Of a stretch of DNA of 64,000 bases, positions 1-7,433 are shown in pieces. The DNA lies in assembly GCA_943370145.1 (NCBI GenBank), contig CALRPY020000009.1:1-64000 (forward strand), read 5' to 3'. Made by a program: the position numbers and the translations under genes. Origin of the DNA: Ga0077536 sp943370145 (GTDB taxonomy: Bacteria > Pseudomonadota > Gammaproteobacteria > Ga0077536). The stretch's first letter is position 1; the number at the start of each line of letters is the position of its first letter. The notes under the pieces were generated by a model. The model had not been told where the DNA came from. It did not search any database and saw only the letters and a list, made by a program, of their open reading frames with translations.

Positions 1-64
1 GTGGACAGGTGCCGCCCGGCCGGCATTGCCACGGCAGAGGCGCATTCCGCCATTCACCGTTCTT

Positions 65-154
65 CTCCGTGTCCTCCGTGCTCTTGGTCAAAATTCGGCG
101 CCTGTTGCCGTGGCAACGCCGGGTTTCACCACGGAGAGCACAGAGGACACGGAG
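65..154. repeat. Long-spaced inverted repeat
   Basis: Two 20-base arms (65-84 and 135-154) are inverted copies of each other with one mismatch. The arms read CTCCGTGTCCTCCGTGCTCT and AGAGCACAGAGGACACGGAG, separated by about 50 bases. A looser relative of the same motif occurs around 226-253. It looks like a dispersed intergenic repeat rather than a terminator, since there is no T-tract. No gene was recognised in bases 1-529. Confidence 0.6.
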
Positions 155-310
155 CGGTCGCATTTTCGAGCGTGGTCCGGGCAATGGCCATGCCGTCGAC
201 CGATGGCTCAGCCCCACTCGTCTAGTCTCGGTGTTCTCGGCGTTCTCTGTGGCCCAACAGCACGTGGACGCGGGCACCCGCGTCCGAATGTGACCAAGAG
301 ACAGCCCGTC

Positions 311-430
311 CCGGGAGAGGCCGCGCGTAGCGCGGGTGAGGGCGGTTTCAGGTTGGCGCAGCGCCCGCGGACGCGCCCCTCACCCGCCGCCTTCGGCGTC
401 GACCGCTTCTGGGACGGAAGAGGTGAAGAA
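311..430. repeat. Dispersed GC-rich intergenic repeat module (copy 1)
   Basis: This module has the pattern 'cgggagaggccgcgcg...gcgggtgaggg' followed by a short 'tggcgcagcgcc' core and then 'ctcacccgccgccttcggcg' reading back the other way. The same architecture recurs near 2.3, 2.7, 23.3, 36.5, 42.7, 46.0, 53.5 and 57.5 kb. Its two outer arms are imperfect inverted repeats, as expected of a palindromic non-autonomous repeat. Confidence 0.75.
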
Positions 431-517
431 CGTGAGGCCGACCGCGCCGCAGCGCCCTGCTCCTCGGCCCCCGCCAGTGCATGGCATTGCAGCGCATCAT
501 GCGGCCCGGGCTGCCGG

Positions 518-523
518 TATACT
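518..523 (+). promoter_or_regulatory. Candidate -10 element of recQ
   Basis: TATACT lies seven bases before the recQ ATG. If it acts as a -10 hexamer, transcription would start on or next to the start codon, giving a leaderless mRNA. This fits the absence of any Shine-Dalgarno sequence. No good -35 hexamer is present at 16-19 bases upstream, so the call is tentative. Confidence 0.35.
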
Positions 524-529
524 GGCCGG

Positions 530-2320
530 ATGACCGACCGCGCCCTCGACGTCCTCAAGGAAACCTTCGGCTACCCCGCGTTCCGCGGCAAACAGCGCGA
601 CATCATCGACGCCGCGCTGGACGGCCGCGACTGCGTGGTGCTGATGCCGACCGGCGGCGGGAAGTCGCTCTGCTACCAGATCCCGTCGCTGCTGCGCGAG
701 GGGGTGGGCATCGTCGTCTCGCCGCTGATCGCGCTGATGCAGGACCAGGTGATGGCGCTGCGCGAAGTCGGCGTGCGCGCGGCCTTTCTGAATTCGACCC
801 TGAGCCCGCAGGCGCAGCGGGATGTGCTGGCCGACGTCGCCACGGGCCGGTTGGACCTGCTGTACGTCGCGCCCGAGCGCATCCTGCAGGACGACACCCT
901 GTCGCGCCTCGCACGCTGCCGCGTCGCGCTGATCGCCGTCGACGAGGCGCACTGCGTGTCGCAGTGGGGGCACGACTTCCGCGCCGACTACCTCGGCCTG
1001 CATCGCCTGCGCGAGGTGTTCCCGGGCACACCCTGGATTGCGTTGACGGCCACGGCCGACGAACGCACGCGCGAGGAAATCGCCACGCGCCTCGGCCTCG
1101 ACGAGCCGCGCTGGTTCGTCAGCAGCTTCGACCGGCCGAACATCCGCTACATGGTCGAAGTGAAGGGTGACGCGCGCAGCCAGCTGAAGCAGTTCCTGAA
1201 CGACCAGCGCGGCGCCGCCGGCATCGTCTACTGCATGGCGCGCGCGAAGGTCGAGTCCACCGCCGACTGGCTGAACGAACAGGGCTACACGGCCCTGCCT
1301 TACCACGCGGGGCTGCCGGCCGAACTCCGCGAGCGCAACCAGGCGCGCTTCCTGCGCGAGGACGGCGTGATCATGGTGGCGACGATCGCCTTCGGGATGG
1401 GCATCGACAAACCCGACGTGCGCTTCGTCGCGCACCTGGACCTGCCGAAGAGCATCGAGGCCTACTACCAGGAAACCGGCCGCGCCGGCCGCGACGGCGC
1501 ACCCGCGCTGGCGTGGATGATCTACGGCCTGCAGGACGTCGTGCGCCTGCGGCAGATGGTCGACGAATCCACCGCCGACGAGCAGCACAAGCGGCTCGAG
1601 CGCCACAAGCTCGACGCGCTGCTCGGCTGGTGCGAGATGACCGACTGCCGGCGCCGCGCGCTGCTCGCGTATTTCGGCGAGCACCCGGATGCACCCTGCG
1701 GCAACTGCGACAACTGCCTGAGCCCGCCGCCGACCTGGAACGCCACCGAGGCGGCCCGCCAGCTCCTGTCCTGTGTCTACCGCACCGGGCAGCGTTTCGG
1801 CGCGGCGCACGTGATCGACGTGCTGCTCGGCAAGACGACCGAGAAGATCGCGCAGTACGGGCATGAACGCCTGAGCACCTTCGGGCTCGGCACTGGCCGC
1901 TCGGCGGAGCAGTGGCGTTCGGTGATCCGCCAGTGCGTCGTGCGCGGCCTGCTGCGCGCGGACGTGGAACGCTTCGGCGCGCTCGTGCTGACCGAGGCCA
2001 GCCGGCCGCTGCTGCGCGGCGAAACGGAACTGTGGCTGCGTGAAGACCCGGAAGTGAAGGCACGCAAGACCAGGCGCAGCGCCGCCACCGCCCCGGCGCC
2101 CGGTGAATCACCGCTGTGGGATGCGCTGCGCGCCCGCCGCCGCGAACTCGCCGACGAGCACGGCGTGCCGCCCTACGTGATCTTCCACGATGCGACCCTC
2201 GCCGCGATGGCCGAACACAGACCGCTCACCCGCGCCGAACTGTTGAACATTCCCGGCATCGGGCAGGCGAAGCTCGAGCGTTACGGGGACGAGTTTCTTG
2301 AGGTGCTGCGCGGGGCTTGA
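530..2320 (+). CDS. recQ: ATP-dependent DNA helicase RecQ
   Basis: A 3'-5' DNA helicase of the RecQ family acting in recombination and replication-fork repair in the cytoplasm. The 596-residue product has the full domain order. It begins with a RecA-like helicase core with Walker A (PTGGGKSLCYQ, about residue 42) and the DEAH box (VDEAHCVSQWGHDFR, about 140), and motif VI lies in QETGRAGRDG. A RecQ zinc-binding segment follows (CRRRALLAYF...CGNCDNC, about 375-395), then a winged-helix RQC region and a C-terminal HRDC domain. The ATG at 530 was chosen because the family begins a few residues before LKETFGYPAFRGKQ; the longer upstream reading frame is low-complexity repeat sequence. There is no Shine-Dalgarno sequence. 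Confidence 0.97.
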   Translation: MTDRALDVLKETFGYPAFRGKQRDIIDAALDGRDCVVLMPTGGGKSLCYQIPSLLREGVGIVVSPLIALMQDQVMALREVGVRAAFLNSTLSPQAQRDVLADVATGRLDLLYVAPERILQDDTLSRLARCRVALIAVDEAHCVSQWGHDFRADYLGLHRLREVFPGTPWIALTATADERTREEIATRLGLDEPRWFVSSFDRPNIRYMVEVKGDARSQLKQFLNDQRGAAGIVYCMARAKVESTADWLNEQGYTALPYHAGLPAELRERNQARFLREDGVIMVATIAFGMGIDKPDVRFVAHLDLPKSIEAYYQETGRAGRDGAPALAWMIYGLQDVVRLRQMVDESTADEQHKRLERHKLDALLGWCEMTDCRRRALLAYFGEHPDAPCGNCDNCLSPPPTWNATEAARQLLSCVYRTGQRFGAAHVIDVLLGKTTEKIAQYGHERLSTFGLGTGRSAEQWRSVIRQCVVRGLLRADVERFGALVLTEASRPLLRGETELWLREDPEVKARKTRRSAATAPAPGESPLWDALRARRRELADEHGVPPYVIFHDATLAAMAEHRPLTRAELLNIPGIGQAKLERYGDEFLEVLRGA

Positions 2321-2324
2321 TGCG

Positions 2325-2445
2325 CCCCTCGCCCGCTTCTGGGAGAGGGGCGTGTCACGCGGCGCGGCGCCAATCTGACGCCGGCCCTCACCCGCCCGCT
2401 GCGCGGTCGGCCTCTCCCGGGGGGAGAGGCGAAGATTGGCGCTCA
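2325..2445. repeat. Dispersed GC-rich intergenic repeat module (copy 2)
   Basis: This copy lies directly behind recQ. It contains 'ctcgcccgcttctgggagagg', the central 'ggcgcggcgccaatctgac' segment and the closing 'ctcacccgcccgctgcgcgg...cctctccc' arm. It belongs to the same family as the copies at 311, 2683, 23320, 42705 and 53515. It separates recQ from a duplicated recQ tail, so it may have been a recombination endpoint (inference). Confidence 0.7.
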
Positions 2446-2506
2446 GCCTGCGTAGCCCGGGTGGAGCGGCACGCGCAACCCGGGGTTCTGGGACACGACC
2501 AAACGC

Positions 2507-2584
2507 CTGAACATTTCCGGCATCGGGCAGGCGAAGCTCGAGCGTTACGGGGATGACTTCCTGGCCGTGCTGCGCGAGGCTTGA
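2507..2584 (+). pseudogene. Duplicated fragment of the recQ 3' end
   Basis: Twenty-five codons plus a TGA stop are nearly identical to the last 25 codons of recQ (2243-2320). The fragment encodes LNISGIGQAKLERYGDDFL and then AVLREA, against LNIPGIGQAKLERYGDEFL and EVLRGA in recQ. Similarity continues for about 20 bases past both stop codons. The changes are mostly silent or conservative, so the copy looks like a formerly functional HRDC tail rather than a random repeat. It has no start codon or upstream domain and cannot be a gene on its own. Confidence 0.85.
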
Positions 2585-2682
2585 TGCGCGCCTCGCCCGC
2601 TTGCGGGGGACGCCGCGCGCAGCGGGCAGGTTGTTGTGAAAGAGGCTTGACCGAGCGTTCGGACTCTCCGGAAGTTTCACCT

Positions 2683-2820
2683 CTCCCGCGTGCGGGAGAG
2701 GTCGACGGCGAATGCCGTCGGGTGAGGGGCGCCTCCGTCGGCGCGGCGCCAGTCTGAAACGACCCTCTCCCGTCCGCTGCGCGGCCGGCCTCTCCCGGGG
2801 CGGGAGAGGCGAAGATCGGC
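2683..2820. repeat. Dispersed GC-rich intergenic repeat module (copy 3)
   Basis: This copy has the typical structure. It runs 'acctctcccgcgtgcgggagaggtcg', a small 'gacggc..gccgtc' hairpin, then 'ggtgaggggcg', the 'tcggcgcggcgccagtctgaa' core and the closing 'gctgcgcggccggcctctccc' arm. It sits between the recQ-tail fragment and the end of the convergent PrsT-like gene. Confidence 0.75.
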
Positions 2821-2835
2821 ACCCGCGTGCGGAGC

Positions 2836-5664
2836 TCAGTTCACATTCGCCTGGCCGCCTCCGTTGCGGAGCGCCTCGTACATCTTCTCCACCTCCGGCT
2901 TCCACGGCAGCTTCGGATGGTTCGCCAGCAGCGTTTCGAGTTCGGCGCGCGCCTCGCTGACGCGGCCCGTCTCGTTCAGCGCCTGCGCGATGTGGTAGCG
3001 CGTCAGCGGATTCTCCTCGCGTGAGATCGACTGGCGCAGGTATTCGAGGCCCTGCGGTATCTCGCCTTCGGTGCAGAGGATCCAACCCAGCGTCTCGAGG
3101 CCCGGCGCCCAGTCCGGCCGTGCTTCGAACGCGCGGGTCGCGTATTCGCGCGCGCGCGCGTCCTTGGCGAGCTGGTAGATCCGTGCGAGCGTGCTCAGCA
3201 GGACGGGATCGCGCGGGTCGTCGACGACCAGCCTTTCCAGCATCGCCTGCGCATCCTTGATGCGACCGTTCGGCACGTACCAGAGGGCGAGCTTGCGGTT
3301 GGCTTCCAGATCCTTCGGATGCGCGGCGACCCAATGCTCGAGCCGCGCGATGGCCTCGTCGGCCTTGCCGGCCGCGCTCAGCGCGTCGAACAGTCCGAGG
3401 ATGCCGCCGGTGGTCGATTTCGTCGCGAGCGAGCGCTCGTAGTAGTCCACGGCCTCCGCCGGTTTGCCCTCCGCCATCGCAAGCTCGCCGTGCAGCAGCA
3501 GCCCAAGCGCACGCGTGCCCTCGTCCTCCGTCATCTGTTCGCAGCGATTGCGCGCCATCGCGTACTCCTTGGCCGCGATGTCCAGCCGCACCAGTGCCGC
3601 CTGCGAGGGCAAGGTGTCGCCGCTCGCCTGGGTGGCCTTGATCAGCGTCTTGCGCGCGGACCCATAGTCGTTGAGCGCGACCTGCCGGTTCGCGATGTCG
3701 ATGAGCTTGCGTTGGTCGAAGCCGGTGTAGCGCACGGCTTCGCGGAAGCTGCGCTGCGCGCGGTCCTTCTTGCCGGACGCGGCCTGCGCCTGCGCCAGCA
3801 GCAGCAGCGCTTCCGGGTTTTCCGGCTGGGTGGCCGACAGGTTCTCGGCAACCTTCAGTGCGTTGACCGAATCGCCGAGTGCGAGGTGCAGCCTGATGAG
3901 TCTGGCCTGCGGGTCGACCTCGTCAGGGGTCATCGCCACGGCCTTCGACAGCCAGTCCACCGCTTCGCGCTGCTGGTTCTGCGCCAGCGCGATGTCGGCG
4001 AGGCCCATCATCGCGCTGGCCGAGCGGCCGTTGCGCTGGAGGATGGCCTTGAAGCGCCCGGTCGCGGCGTCGAGCTTGCCTTCGGCCAGATCCATCTTCG
4101 CGAGATTGTAGTTCGCAGCGCTGAAGCCGGCGTCCAGTGCCAGCGCCGCTTCGAATTGCGCACGCGCACCCTGGAGATCGCCGCGGCTGGCCAGCGCAAT
4201 GCCCTTGAGGTTGGTCACCCGTGCGCTCGGGGTATCCTTGTTGAGCGCGTCGATGGTCTCTATCGCATCGTCGATCTGCCGGCGGTCGATCTGCAGGATG
4301 GCCAGCAGGATGCCCGCATTGGAGCGACTGCCGTCGGCCGCGGTTCGTTGCTTCAAGTCTGCGACTGCGCCGTCCCATTCGCCAAGGCCGATGCGGCTCA
4401 GCGCAAGCTGCGCCGGCAGGCGCGGATCGTCCGGGTTCTGCTGCTGCGCGCGGTCGAACAGCGAGGCGGCCTCCTCGTAGTGGCCCGTCTTGAAATAGGC
4501 CTGGGCGAGCGGAATCACGACCTCGAGGTTGCCCGGGTTCTGCTTGTACAGTTCGAACAGCGTGCTGGACGCGGCACGCGCGTCGCCCTGCATCAGCTGC
4601 ACGCGGCCGAGCAGTAGCTGCATGCGCTTGTCGAGCGCGTTCAGTTCGACGAAGCGGCTGAGATAACGCTCGGCGCGGGCGAGATCGCGGCGGGCGAAGC
4701 TGATCAGGGCCGCCATGCGCAGCAGCGACGGTTCCTTCAGCAGCACCTCTTCCTTGATGGACGTGAGTTTGGTCGCCGCGACGTCGAAGGCCTCCCTGGC
4801 TTCGTCGTCGCGGCTCAGGGCGAGATAACACTGGCCGGCCAGGAACGCGGCCTGGATGTCCTTGTCGTTCTTCTGGCGCACGAACTCCGCGTCGGCCAGC
4901 GCCGATTTGAAGTCGCCCTGCTCGAGATAAAGTCCGGCGCGCGCAACGTGCGCACGCATGTGATTCGGGCTGCGCGACAGCGTCTGGCCGTAGGCGTCCA
5001 TTGCGACGTCCGGCTGGCGTGATGCGCGCGCGATCTCGCCCTTCTGGAACCAGGCTTCGGTATCGTCCGGGCTCAGCGCGAGGGCCTCGCCGATCAGCTC
5101 CATCGCCTCGACGTACCTGCCGCGCGCGGTCTCGACCAGCGCCAGCCCCACCACCGGTTCCGGCCGATCCGGCGCGGCATCGCGCGCCTGCCTGAAACCC
5201 GCCTGGGCCTCGTCCAAATTGCCCAGCTCGAAATGCGCGCGCGAGCGCAGGGTCAGGAGCTCGAAGCTGGAATCGAGGCGCAGGTCGGAACTGCGCATGG
5301 ACTCGACGATCTCGGCGTATTTCCGCTGCATCAGCAGCGCATTGCCGAGCAGGGGCAGCACCTGCCCGGCGTCTGCGCCCAGGGACAGGGCGCTGCGCAG
5401 TTCCTTCTCCGCCGCCGCGGCCTGGCCGGTCCGCAGCTGGTAGCGCCCCAGCGCGATGCGCGCCGGCAGGTCCTTCGGCGCCTGCTGCAGCAGGTTCTTC
5501 AACTGGATGACGGCGCTTTCGTAGTCGCCGTCGGTGGCGAGCGACAGCGCGTTTTCGTAGAGCGCGGCCGGTGTTTCAGCACCGTCCGGGTTGCTCAGCG
5601 CCGGCAAGGTCGAGGAGGCCAGCAGCGAAATGCCGGCGACGAAGGTAATGGCGATGCCCTTCAT
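2836..5664 (-). CDS. prsT: PEP-CTERM system TPR-repeat protein PrsT-like
   Basis: A large periplasmic TPR protein of the type encoded with PEP-CTERM/exosortase exopolysaccharide loci; its molecular role is unknown but it is thought to scaffold export or assembly. The 942-residue product opens with a signal peptide (about residues 1-25, cleavage after LPALS). The rest consists of tandem 34-residue tetratricopeptide repeats almost to the C-terminus, as in the roughly 900-residue PrsT family. Family members are usually called lipoproteins, but no lipobox Cys is visible here. The ATG at 5664 directly precedes the hydrophobic segment. It follows the PEP-CTERM gene on the same strand, beyond a terminator. 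Confidence 0.85.
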   Translation of the reverse strand: MKGIAITFVAGISLLASSTLPALSNPDGAETPAALYENALSLATDGDYESAVIQLKNLLQQAPKDLPARIALGRYQLRTGQAAAAEKELRSALSLGADAGQVLPLLGNALLMQRKYAEIVESMRSSDLRLDSSFELLTLRSRAHFELGNLDEAQAGFRQARDAAPDRPEPVVGLALVETARGRYVEAMELIGEALALSPDDTEAWFQKGEIARASRQPDVAMDAYGQTLSRSPNHMRAHVARAGLYLEQGDFKSALADAEFVRQKNDKDIQAAFLAGQCYLALSRDDEAREAFDVAATKLTSIKEEVLLKEPSLLRMAALISFARRDLARAERYLSRFVELNALDKRMQLLLGRVQLMQGDARAASSTLFELYKQNPGNLEVVIPLAQAYFKTGHYEEAASLFDRAQQQNPDDPRLPAQLALSRIGLGEWDGAVADLKQRTAADGSRSNAGILLAILQIDRRQIDDAIETIDALNKDTPSARVTNLKGIALASRGDLQGARAQFEAALALDAGFSAANYNLAKMDLAEGKLDAATGRFKAILQRNGRSASAMMGLADIALAQNQQREAVDWLSKAVAMTPDEVDPQARLIRLHLALGDSVNALKVAENLSATQPENPEALLLLAQAQAASGKKDRAQRSFREAVRYTGFDQRKLIDIANRQVALNDYGSARKTLIKATQASGDTLPSQAALVRLDIAAKEYAMARNRCEQMTEDEGTRALGLLLHGELAMAEGKPAEAVDYYERSLATKSTTGGILGLFDALSAAGKADEAIARLEHWVAAHPKDLEANRKLALWYVPNGRIKDAQAMLERLVVDDPRDPVLLSTLARIYQLAKDARAREYATRAFEARPDWAPGLETLGWILCTEGEIPQGLEYLRQSISREENPLTRYHIAQALNETGRVSEARAELETLLANHPKLPWKPEVEKMYEALRNGGGQANVN

Positions 5665-5765
5665 TGGACGCGAACCCCTGCTGAGAGTCTGGTGGATGCC
5701 GCGACTGTGTGTGGCAGCGACGGTGCGGCCGGCGACACGCCTGGCATGCGGGAAGCGCTGGAAGA

Positions 5766-5787
5766 AACGGGCGCCGAGGCGCCCGTT
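5766..5787 (-). terminator. Rho-independent terminator of the PEP-CTERM gene
   Basis: The 10-base arms AACGGGCGCC (5766-5775) and GGCGCCCGTT (5778-5787) pair perfectly. On the minus strand the hairpin is followed by TTTCTTCC. It lies about 30 bases past the stop of the minus-strand PEP-CTERM gene and separates it from prsT. Confidence 0.8.
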
Positions 5788-5818
5788 CAGGATCGAAAGC
5801 GGAAGGCGGGACGTGTGG

Positions 5819-6946
5819 TCAAACGCTCGTCTGGCTGGCTTTGCGCTGGCGCTGGATTTTCAGCATGCCGGCCAGACCGCCGAACAGCAGCAGGGCGGTG
5901 CTGGGTTCCGGCACGCCGTTGTCCGGCGGGGGGGTGGTGCTCAGCACGCTCGCCCATTCTTCGAACCCGGCATCGGCTTCAGTGCCGTCCTGTTCGTTCT
6001 GCTTCAAATCGCCGGCGCGGCCGGCAAAGTTGTACAGGTAGACGTAAGCATCGTCGCCAAGGCCACCGGCCGCCGCGATGAACAGCTGCTTGTCCAGCTT
6101 CACCTGCAGGTCGAAATCCCCGCTGCCGGCCTTGCCCTGATCGTTGATGTTCGCCAGGTTCAGACCGCCGTAACCGGTCCGCTTCTCCGGGTTGCTGGGA
6201 TAATTCGAGTCGCCTTCCTGCGTGGGCGTCACACCCCCTGGCGAGAAGGCGTTCCAGTCCATGTTCCAGACTTCCTTCGCGACCTCCGTGCCGTCGGTCA
6301 GATAACCGTTCGGGTCGTTGCTGCCGGTGCTGTCGTCGGCAAAATAATGATTCATCTGGTCGGACTCGGCGACATACCATGCCAGTTCATCGAGTCGAAG
6401 CGTGACGCCGGGGTTGCCCGTCTCGTTGATGTCGAGCAGGAAGGTCACCATGCCGTTCTCGTCCACCTGGAGGTCGCCGAGGCGGATGGCGTGATTGAAG
6501 AAATCACGCTTGTCGCCACCGGCCTTGGTGTCCTTGGCCTGGTTGGTCGTCGTGATTGTCGGGTCGTCGTACCCGGAGATCAGGCCCGTGCCCTGCGAGC
6601 CGTCACGATAGTTCGTGTTATAGGCGGCTTCGCTGATATCCGAGCCGGTATTCGCGCCCTCGTTGTGCTGGAAGCGCAGGAACGGGTCGATATAGCCCGA
6701 ACCGGCAGGTTGGGTGTGAACGACACTGAACTGCGCATACTGGTTCGGTGTACCGGGTGTCGACGTGGTTGCGCAAGCCGACGTACCGCAGAGCTTGACC
6801 GACGTCCCCGCGCCGACGAGGCCATCGTTGACCACGCCCTCGGTCCAGAGGTTGAAATACGGCGTGTCGTCCAATGCCGCAAACGCCCCAGGCGCCCCAA
6901 ACACGGAAGCGGCGAACCCCACCCCCAACAGAATTTTCTTGTTCAC
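5819..6946 (-). CDS. Secreted PEP-CTERM sorting domain protein
   Basis: A surface or extracellular protein predicted to be processed by an exosortase. The 375-residue product has an N-terminal signal peptide (about 1-23, ending GAFA) and a central domain of about 300 residues that I do not recognise. The C-terminal sorting tail is classic: VPEPSTALLLFGGLAGML followed by a basic end (KIQRQRKASQ). The body has one Cys pair near its start and is rich in Asn, Asp and Gly, like other secreted PEP-CTERM substrates. The start is GTG at 6946 with GAGGTG five bases upstream. A sigma-54-like promoter lies further upstream and a strong terminator follows. Confidence 0.9.
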   Translation of the reverse strand: MNKKILLGVGFAASVFGAPGAFAALDDTPYFNLWTEGVVNDGLVGAGTSVKLCGTSACATTSTPGTPNQYAQFSVVHTQPAGSGYIDPFLRFQHNEGANTGSDISEAAYNTNYRDGSQGTGLISGYDDPTITTTNQAKDTKAGGDKRDFFNHAIRLGDLQVDENGMVTFLLDINETGNPGVTLRLDELAWYVAESDQMNHYFADDSTGSNDPNGYLTDGTEVAKEVWNMDWNAFSPGGVTPTQEGDSNYPSNPEKRTGYGGLNLANINDQGKAGSGDFDLQVKLDKQLFIAAAGGLGDDAYVYLYNFAGRAGDLKQNEQDGTEADAGFEEWASVLSTTPPPDNGVPEPSTALLLFGGLAGMLKIQRQRKASQTSV

Positions 6947-7038
6947 GCGAGCACCTCGCTCATAGCTGCCTGACCGTTTCGAGAATTCTTCTTGGCATTA
7001 ACCAAACGAAAATCCCGGCATTTTTGCGCTTATGTCAT

Positions 7039-7052
7039 GCAGGTAATGTGCC
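7039..7052 (-). promoter_or_regulatory. Candidate sigma-54 promoter of the PEP-CTERM gene
   Basis: On the minus strand the sequence GGCACATTACCTGC matches the -24/-12 pattern, with the invariant GG and GC separated by exactly ten bases. It lies about 95 bases upstream of the GTG start, in an AT-rich island that stands out in this genome. Two inverted repeats lie further upstream: AAAAAGG-N8-CCTTTTT at 7060-7081 and TAGGA-N5-TCCTA at 7086-7100. They could bind an activator. Exosortase systems often encode the sigma-54 activator pair PrsK/PrsR, which makes this reading plausible. Confidence 0.5.
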
Positions 7053-7100
7053 TGGTGCAAAAAAGGTAAAAATCCCTTTTTAAAATAGGATCTTTTCCTA

Positions 7101-7433
7101 ATTCAGGCACCGGCTGGGAGCGAAGTCTTGTAAAGAATGCTGACTCGACCTGAACGCTGAACTCGCTGTCGGAAACAGTTGTGGCTGTTATCAGGTGCGG
7201 TTTACTTCATTCAGATCAGGGCTTTGTAGCGCTTGCAGGTGGTGGATCCAAAACCTTGGGCCCGGCTCCCGAGGATCCGAGGCGGATCCGTAAAGTTTCT
7301 TGACGCTGATTGCTCGGTGTAAGGGAGGGAATACTTTTTAACGTTTGGGGACTTCGTCCTGAATTCGCCGTGGCCGGTGCCAGCAACCCGCCTGCGGGCG
7401 CAGGCGGCGAGGGAATCCCGCGTGGCAGGTCGG
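7101..7433. other. Intergenic stretch without a recognised gene
   Basis: The region between the PEP-CTERM promoter area and the end of the sensor-kinase gene shows no reading frame with a credible start and composition. The plus strand holds only overlapping frames opposite the kinase. I see no clear terminator for the kinase gene here. Confidence 0.5.

Noticed and set aside
26..529. Long in-frame extension upstream of recQ
   Set aside because: The extension reads through dispersed repeat sequence and has no family similarity; homologues start at the ATG at 530.
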